Of a DNA stretch of 64,000 bases, positions 59,529 through 64,000 are shown in pieces (positions within the stretch are counted from its first letter, which is position 1; every line of letters begins with the position of its first letter). The DNA is taken from NCBI RefSeq assembly GCF_009687845.1, contig NZ_BLAD01000072.1, positions 1-64,000 of the forward strand, in the 5' to 3' direction. The notes under the pieces are model-generated. The model was given only the letters and a program-made list of their open reading frames with translations. It did not search any database and had not been told where the DNA came from. Origin of the DNA: Acrocarpospora corrugata (GTDB lineage: Bacteria > Actinomycetota > Actinomycetes > Streptosporangiales > Streptosporangiaceae). The position numbers were made by a program, and so were the translations under genes.

Positions 59529-60146
59529 TCAGACGGGACGCAGGGCCCGCTCCGGACTCATAGACCCCAGCAGCCTTTCTAGCGCCACCTCGACGTCCTC
59601 GCGCCACGACACCGCCGTCTTGAGCTCCAACCGAAGCCGCGGGAACCGCAAATGGGGACGAACCGTCTTAAATCCCACTGAGAGTAGGTAGTCGGCCGGG
59701 GCCATGCACCCAGGCTGCTCCCACTTCAGATCCCCAAACGCCTCAATCGCCCGTACGCCCCTGCGAGTGAGATCCTTCGCGACACCCTGCACGAGCATCC
59801 GTCCCAGGCCGCCGCCCGAGAACTCCGGAATGATGTGCGCGGTCATCAACAACACCGCATCCGAACTCACTGGCGATGTCGGAAAAGCGACGGATCTCGG
59901 CACGTACAAAGGCGGCGCGTAGAGCACGAACCCCGCCGCGACCCCGTCAACGTAGGCGACCTTCCCGCAGCTCCCCCACTCCAGCAGCGTGGCCGAAATC
60001 CAGGCCTCCTTCTCCAGGCCAGGATCCCCCGCCTGAACGGCCCGCTCCCCACTGACCGGATCAAGCTCCCAGAACACACAACGCCGACACCGCCGAGGCA
60101 GATCGTCAAGGTTGTCCAAGGTGATACTGGCCAGCCGACGCGACAC
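59529..60146 (-). CDS. GNAT-family N-acetyltransferase
   Basis: A 205-residue acetyltransferase-like protein. The acetyl-CoA-binding signature is HIIPEFSGGGLGRMLVQGVA (R/Q-x2-G-x-G/A type). A CxxC pair in LPRRCRRCVFWELDP near the N-terminus may bind metal. The order trxA-then-GNAT on the opposite strand is conserved in several actinobacteria. GTG 60146 begins MSRRLASITLDNLDD and has no ribosome binding site. Acetylation target unknown. Confidence 0.85.
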   Translation of the reverse strand: MSRRLASITLDNLDDLPRRCRRCVFWELDPVSGERAVQAGDPGLEKEAWISATLLEWGSCGKVAYVDGVAAGFVLYAPPLYVPRSVAFPTSPVSSDAVLLMTAHIIPEFSGGGLGRMLVQGVAKDLTRRGVRAIEAFGDLKWEQPGCMAPADYLLSVGFKTVRPHLRFPRLRLELKTAVSWREDVEVALERLLGSMSPERALRPV

Positions 60147-60240
60147 GTGAAACCCCTATCCCACCAGGAGCCATGACCAGGAGAACCCGCGAACCGCGGC
60201 TCCCGTCTGGCATCGTACTGTGCCTGCGGCCACGCCTCGC

Positions 60241-60299
60241 TTATGGCCGAGCTTCCGGCTCGGCGGGCTTTACCGCTCTTTGGCCCGTGTCTTCCCTCG
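60241..60299 (+). repeat. dispersed repeat, copy B
   Basis: TTATGGCCGAGCTTCCGG, then CTCGGCGGGCTT, ending GTGTCTTCCCTCG, is the counterpart of 58006-58064 in opposite orientation. The stop codon of the sigma-propeller fusion gene (60270-60272) lies inside this copy. Confidence 0.7.
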
Positions 60300-61805
60300 C
60301 CCCGCCCCGAGACCGAGGTCACAGAGCCCCGGGGGGCCGGGTAGGACGATCTCGAAGAAGCCCTGCGCTCTGTACGTGGCGAGCTTCCTGGCCTTGCCGG
60401 TCCTGACGTTCACCGCGTAGGCGGTCATGGTCCGGTACGGCAGGTCGATTACCGCAGGCTCGTCGTCTGGCACCTCGGACGCCGGCCTGCACCGCACGGA
60501 CATGGTGAGAGCCGTAACCTCCTCGGCGCTGAGCCAGGTGCGCAGCGAGATCTGGGAGACATCAGAGGGCAGCCCGCTGATGACGGTCGTCTTCCGCTTC
60601 TTGCCGGTGAGCGTGTCCATCATGGCGAGGTTGCCCCGACGGCATGGCTGCTCGGCGGTGCTGCGGTTCTCGATCACCGCGACGGTCTTCCCATCGGGGG
60701 CGAGCGGACTGAAGAAGTAGTGCACTGGCAGGATGACCGACGTGGAGTCGCCCTTCGAAGAGCTCGGCCACAGGTTCGAGATCGTCCGCAGCTGTGACCT
60801 GGGCGAGTATTCCGCAAGCGTGATGATGGCACCGTCCTGTGACAGGCCGATGGGAACCCAACGGTTCGGCAACTCGCGGACAACCCCGTCACGCATATCG
60901 ATGAGCAGCGCGGGGTCCTTGAAATCCGGGACCTTGCTGAAGGCCACGAACCGCCCGTCGTCCGACAGCATCAGACGCGAGATGCTTCCCAACTGGGCCT
61001 TCGGCACCTTGCTCGCAGCCGTCGTCTTCTGGCCCGAGGCCAGGTCACGGACCTGGAAGGTGCCCTTTTCGGCGCTGTAGTAGGCGATCTTCTGGCCGTC
61101 CCGGCTGATCGCCAGCGGGCTGTCGCGCAGGCCGGTGCGGCCGGGGGCGAGGCTGGGCAGCGCCTCCGGCACGTGGTAGGTCTTGCCGCTCCGGGTGACC
61201 ACCCGCCAGCCTCCGTCCCGGCAGCCCGACGGCGCCTTCCCGCTGTCCGGCTCGCAGAAGGTCTTGTACGCGTGGCTCAGCGGCCCCACCCCCCGCGCCG
61301 GCAGGTCGCTTTGGGAAGCGGCATCCTGTGGCCTGTCCGGCAACAGCCGAATGGTGACCGTTGTCCCAAGAGCGATGACCACGACCGTCCCGATCGAGCA
61401 GTTCAGCAGTTCGGCTGTCTCACGTTCGGTCCTGTCCTCGTAGTAGCGCAGTACGATCACCGCCCGCTGCCGGGGCGGCAGCCGCATGAGAGCCTGGCGC
61501 ATGACGAGCCGCACGATGGTGGAGTCCTCGCCCGAGTACGGCCGGTCGGGCGGGTCGGCGGTCGGGAGCTCGCTACTGACCCGGCGCCGCCGCCACGAGA
61601 TGTACTGATTCAGCAGCGCCTTACGCGCGTACGCCTCGGGGTGCTCGACGTGCGACAACCTGGACCAGCGTGCGAGCACCTTGAGCAGGACGCTCTGCAG
61701 CAGGTCCTCGGCCTGGTGGGCGTCTCCCGTGAGCAGGTAGGCGGTGCGCATCAGCGCCTGCTGATGGCCGGCGACGAACCCGCGGAAGCTGTCATTGCGG
61801 TCCAA
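60270..61805 (-). CDS. SigE-type ECF sigma factor fused to a membrane beta-propeller
   Basis: A 511-residue chimera. Its first 140 residues are a SigE-family ECF sigma: FRGFVAGHQQALMRTAYLLT, EDLLQSVLLKVLARWSRLS, EAYARKALLNQYISWRRRR and LPPRQRAVIVLRYYEDRTER. Region 4.2 breaks off after ETAELLNCSIGTV, without the usual KSQxSRALARLR helix, and continues straight into a membrane helix VVIALGTTVTIRLLP and an extracytoplasmic WD40-like propeller (ISRDGQKIAYYS, LSDDGRFVAFSKVPD, LAPDGKTVAVIENRS). TTG 61805 follows AGAGGAG. The join near 61382 looks like an in-frame deletion between two formerly separate genes. Sigma activity is doubtful. Confidence 0.82.
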   Translation of the reverse strand: MDRNDSFRGFVAGHQQALMRTAYLLTGDAHQAEDLLQSVLLKVLARWSRLSHVEHPEAYARKALLNQYISWRRRRVSSELPTADPPDRPYSGEDSTIVRLVMRQALMRLPPRQRAVIVLRYYEDRTERETAELLNCSIGTVVVIALGTTVTIRLLPDRPQDAASQSDLPARGVGPLSHAYKTFCEPDSGKAPSGCRDGGWRVVTRSGKTYHVPEALPSLAPGRTGLRDSPLAISRDGQKIAYYSAEKGTFQVRDLASGQKTTAASKVPKAQLGSISRLMLSDDGRFVAFSKVPDFKDPALLIDMRDGVVRELPNRWVPIGLSQDGAIITLAEYSPRSQLRTISNLWPSSSKGDSTSVILPVHYFFSPLAPDGKTVAVIENRSTAEQPCRRGNLAMMDTLTGKKRKTTVISGLPSDVSQISLRTWLSAEEVTALTMSVRCRPASEVPDDEPAVIDLPYRTMTAYAVNVRTGKARKLATYRAQGFFEIVLPGPPGLCDLGLGAGRGKTRAKER

Positions 61806-61820
61806 GGGGACTCCTCTCAA

Positions 61821-62477
61821 CCGTTACCGACGCCGGTGACATGTCAAAAGGTTCGGTGCCGCCCGGCTAGAACTTCGGGTTGCGTTCGAGCACGCCACCC
61901 GCCGGCGCGGGTCCATGCGAAGCGCGTCCGCCGGATCCGCGCCAAGCCGGGCCTCACATGCGGTCGCAGCCGGAGCATCGTCAAGGGGGAGCGCCGGGGC
62001 AAGCCAAACCCCGCGTATGACTAGCTGGCAGTAATTGGCTGGGGGTCGAGGAGGCTTGTGGGCTTGGGTCGAGGCTTTGGCGGGCGAGTTGGCTGGTTCT
62101 CGGTTTGGGGGTGAGGGGTTTCGTCGTGGGATTGTTTGGCGCTTCCTGGGCGTGGTGAATGGGCTTCCGACGAGTTCGCGGGAATGCAGGTCTGATGAGT
62201 TCCCGGGATTCGGAGAACGAACTGGGGGCTCGGGTCGCGGGGGACTCGGTTGCGACGGACGGGCGGTTGCCGGGGCCGAGCGCGAGCGTCGCAAAGGGCG
62301 GGTGGGTGGGAGAACCACTGCCAACAGCACCCCGGAGCGAGCGCTCCGCGGGGTCGTGCGGCAGGTTGGGCGCGTGGGAGATCCCCGGCAAGTAAGTACT
62401 CAAGGGGTGAGACCCGGTGTGTGAGGTGCGCTGTGCTGCTTTAGTCTGGATTTCCGGCTACGAATTGGAGGTGGACC
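61821..62477. other. non-genic spacer
   Basis: About 650 bp without a supported gene. It is GC-rich, and all open frames look like strand shadows (Arg/Gly/Pro-rich). A few hairpins occur, for example CCGGAGCGAGCGCTCCG near 62332. The last 60 bp before 62478 contain GCTGTGCTGCTTTAGTCTGG as a possible promoter of the aminotransferase gene. I see no tRNA, repeat array or other structure here. Confidence 0.5.
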
Positions 62478-63803
62478 GTGACGTACGAGACGGATCACGG
62501 TCGGACGCCTGCGGCACATGGGTCGCGTATTGACGCTTATGTCGATCGGTACGCCGCACGAGCTACCGGGATGGTCGCCTCCGAGATCCGAGCTCTTTTC
62601 GCCGTCGCGTCGAGGCCCGAGGTGGTCTCGCTCGCCGGCGGCATGCCGTACGTCACCGCGCTGCCGCTGGACGTGGTGGGGGAGCTGGTCGCCGACCTGA
62701 TCGCCAAGCGCGGGCCGGAGGCCCTGCAGTACGGCTCGGGCCAGGGGGATCCCGCGTTGCGGGAGCAGATCTGCGAGGTCATGCGCGAAGAGGGCATCGA
62801 CGCGGGCGCCAACGACGTCGTGGTGACCGTGGGCTCCCAGCAGGCCCTCGACCTGATCACCCGGATCTTCGTCGACCCGGGCGACATCGTGCTCGCCGAA
62901 GGCCCGTCCTACGTGGGCGCCCTCGGCACGTTCGCCGCCTACCAGGCCAAGGTCGTGCACATCGCGATGGACGACCAGGGCCTGATCCCGGAATCCCTCG
63001 CCCAGACGATCTACGCCCTCAAGTCCGCGGGCAATCGGATCAAGTTCCTCTACACGATCCCCACCTTCCAGAACCCGGCCGGCGTCACCCTCAACGAGGT
63101 CCGCCGCCGCCAGGTCCTGGAAATCTGCCAGCGCGCCGGCATCCTCATCGTCGAAGACAACCCGTACGGGCTGCTCGGCTTCGACGGCGAACCGCTGCGC
63201 GCGCTCCGCGCGGACGACCCCGAAGGCGTCGTCTACCTGGGCTCGTTCTCCAAAACCCTCGCCCCGGGCTTCCGCGTCGGCTGGGCCCTCGCGCCCCACG
63301 CCGTCCGGGACAAGCTCGTCCTCGCGATGGAATCGGCCGTGCTCTCGCACTCGACCTTCACCCAGCTGGCGGTCGGGCAGTTCCTGGCCACCCAGCCCTG
63401 GCGCGAGCAGATCAAAACCTTCCGCGAGCTCTACCGGGAGCGTCGCGACGCGCTCCTCAGCTCGCTCGAAGTGCTCATGCCGCCAGGCTGCACCTGGACC
63501 CGCCCCGCCGGCGGGTTCTTCGTCTGGATGACCCTGCCGGAAGGCCTCGACTCCAAGGCGATGCTCCCCCAGGCCGTGGACAAACGCGTCGCGTACGTCC
63601 CCGGCACCGGCTTCTTCGCCGACGGCAGCGGCGAACGCCAGATGCGACTGTCCTACTGCTACCCGAAACCGGACCGCATCCGCGAAGGCGTGCGCCGTCT
63701 GGCCGGAGTCATCGAAGAAGAACTGCGCACCCGCGAGATGTTCGGCACCGGTCGCGCGCCCGGCCACGCCGGGGTCGACACACCGGGTCCGGACCTCGCC
63801 TGA
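62478..63803 (+). CDS. PLP-dependent aminotransferase (fold type I, 2-aminoadipate/LysN-like)
   Basis: A 441-residue class I/II aminotransferase. VVSLAGGMPYVTALPLDVVG and LQYGSGQGDPALREQICEVM are family N-terminal blocks; NPAGVTLNEVRRRQVLEIC and EDNPYGLLGFDGE form the cofactor pocket; the PLP lysine is in LGSFSKTLAPGFRVGWALAP. It has no GntR DNA-binding part, unlike MocR. GTG 62478 follows GGAGGTGGACC. It precedes a D-Ala-D-Ala ligase-like gene, so a link to cell-wall amino acid supply is possible but not shown. Confidence 0.9.
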   Translation: MTYETDHGRTPAAHGSRIDAYVDRYAARATGMVASEIRALFAVASRPEVVSLAGGMPYVTALPLDVVGELVADLIAKRGPEALQYGSGQGDPALREQICEVMREEGIDAGANDVVVTVGSQQALDLITRIFVDPGDIVLAEGPSYVGALGTFAAYQAKVVHIAMDDQGLIPESLAQTIYALKSAGNRIKFLYTIPTFQNPAGVTLNEVRRRQVLEICQRAGILIVEDNPYGLLGFDGEPLRALRADDPEGVVYLGSFSKTLAPGFRVGWALAPHAVRDKLVLAMESAVLSHSTFTQLAVGQFLATQPWREQIKTFRELYRERRDALLSSLEVLMPPGCTWTRPAGGFFVWMTLPEGLDSKAMLPQAVDKRVAYVPGTGFFADGSGERQMRLSYCYPKPDRIREGVRRLAGVIEEELRTREMFGTGRAPGHAGVDTPGPDLA

Positions 63804-63809
63804 GATCGG

Positions 63810-63839
63810 GTACGGCTAGCCTGTTCGGGCTAGCCGTAC
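63810..63839 (+). terminator. hairpin between the aminotransferase and ligase-like genes
   Basis: GTACGGCTAGCC (63810-63821) pairs with GGCTAGCCGTAC (63828-63839). It may end the first transcript or attenuate the next. Confidence 0.7.
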
Positions 63840-63861
63840 AGCGATCCGGAAAGGCCTGGGA

Positions 63862-64000
63862 ATGAGCGATCTCGGACACGTCCTGGTGTTGGCAGGCGGC
63901 CTGTCGTACGAGCGGGAGGTCTCCATCCGTTCCGGCCGCCGGGTCACCGAGGTGCTCCGCGCGGCGGGGGTGGACGTGGAGACCCGCGACACCGACTCGT
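63862..64000 (+). CDS. D-alanine-D-alanine ligase-like protein (start only)
   Basis: The first 46 codons are present: [20 protein letters not shown], then [20 protein letters not shown]. The [16 protein letters not shown] motif matches the Ddl N-terminal nucleotide-fold strand. ATG 63862 follows GGCCTGGGA. The gene is cut by the window end. Actinobacteria carry a Ddl-like gene at this position near parAB, probably distinct from the housekeeping ddl. Enzyme activity cannot be judged from this fragment. Confidence 0.8.
   Translation, partial: MSDLGHVLVLAGGLSYEREVSIRSGRRVTEVLRAAGVDVETRDTDS

Noticed and set aside
61821-62477. Several open frames between the sigma fusion and the aminotransferase gene
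   Set aside because: All show strand-shadow composition with no plausible start signals or domains.

Overview
The window is very GC-rich DNA with actinobacterial gene order. It carries a core cluster rpsF-ssb-rpsR-rplI with dnaB nearby, a murJ-pseudokinase-sigM-anti-sigma-trxB-trxA block, dnaX beside small SRP RNA and tRNA-Ser, a PadR regulator beside ino1, and many GTG or TTG starts with apparently leaderless genes. A DnaN paralogue, the DUF6049 protein and the TadA-associated proteins fit a filamentous actinomycete, most likely Streptosporangiales; that placement is inference. The replication and murJ-trxA genes suggest an origin-proximal region, with oriC probably beyond the right edge, but no dnaA-dnaN-gyrB cluster is present.

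Layout: 1-2.2 kb holds dnaX (truncated by the left edge), SRP RNA and tRNA-Ser(GGA). 2.1-3.7 kb is a 1.4 kb mini-island in that tRNA gene, bounded by 117-bp direct repeats and carrying VapBC. 4.1-10.3 kb has two tandem zinc metallopeptidases, a second PIN-type toxin-antitoxin pair beside tRNA-Ser(CGA), tadA with two related companions, and upp. 10.4-21.9 kb holds small membrane and regulatory genes, a DnaN paralogue, a two-component system divergent from an ABC exporter, an MmyB-type regulator, an SRPBCC protein and a phosphoesterase. 22-25.6 kb is dnaB split by two inteins, with a DnaA-box cluster upstream. 26-32.7 kb holds a MATE exporter, an APC permease, the ribosomal/ssb operon and endonuclease IV. 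32.7-36.6 kb is a decayed accessory zone with a frameshifted gene remnant, two IS110-type remnants and a small secreted peptide. 36.6-43.1 kb has two GT87-type membrane glycosyltransferases, a class A penicillin-binding protein and a DUF5318 gene. 43.2-49.6 kb has PadR-ino1, idi, an MFS transporter, bioA and cca. 49.7-60.1 kb is the envelope/redox block (YbaK-like, DUF6049, murJ, pseudokinase, sigM, anti-sigma, trxB, trxA, GNAT). 60.3-64 kb has a sigma factor fused to a membrane beta-propeller, an aminotransferase and the start of a D-Ala-D-Ala ligase-like gene.

Functionally the window joins replication (dnaX, DnaN-like, dnaB, ssb), translation (two tRNA-Ser, SRP RNA, tadA, cca, three ribosomal proteins), cell-wall export and polymerisation (MurJ, class A PBP, pseudokinase), thiol redox under a SigM-type sigma factor, and inositol and isoprenoid precursor supply.

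The least ordinary observations are: the tRNA-Ser mini-island with a third, co-varied tRNA tail; two unlike inteins in one DnaB, one of class 3 type splitting the P-loop; near-identical head-to-head DnaA-box pairs at three distant places; a recurring pattern of degenerate tandem repeats that begin at a gene's own stop codon (14.8, 18.0, 20.4 and 39.6 kb); and the in-frame sigma-propeller fusion.
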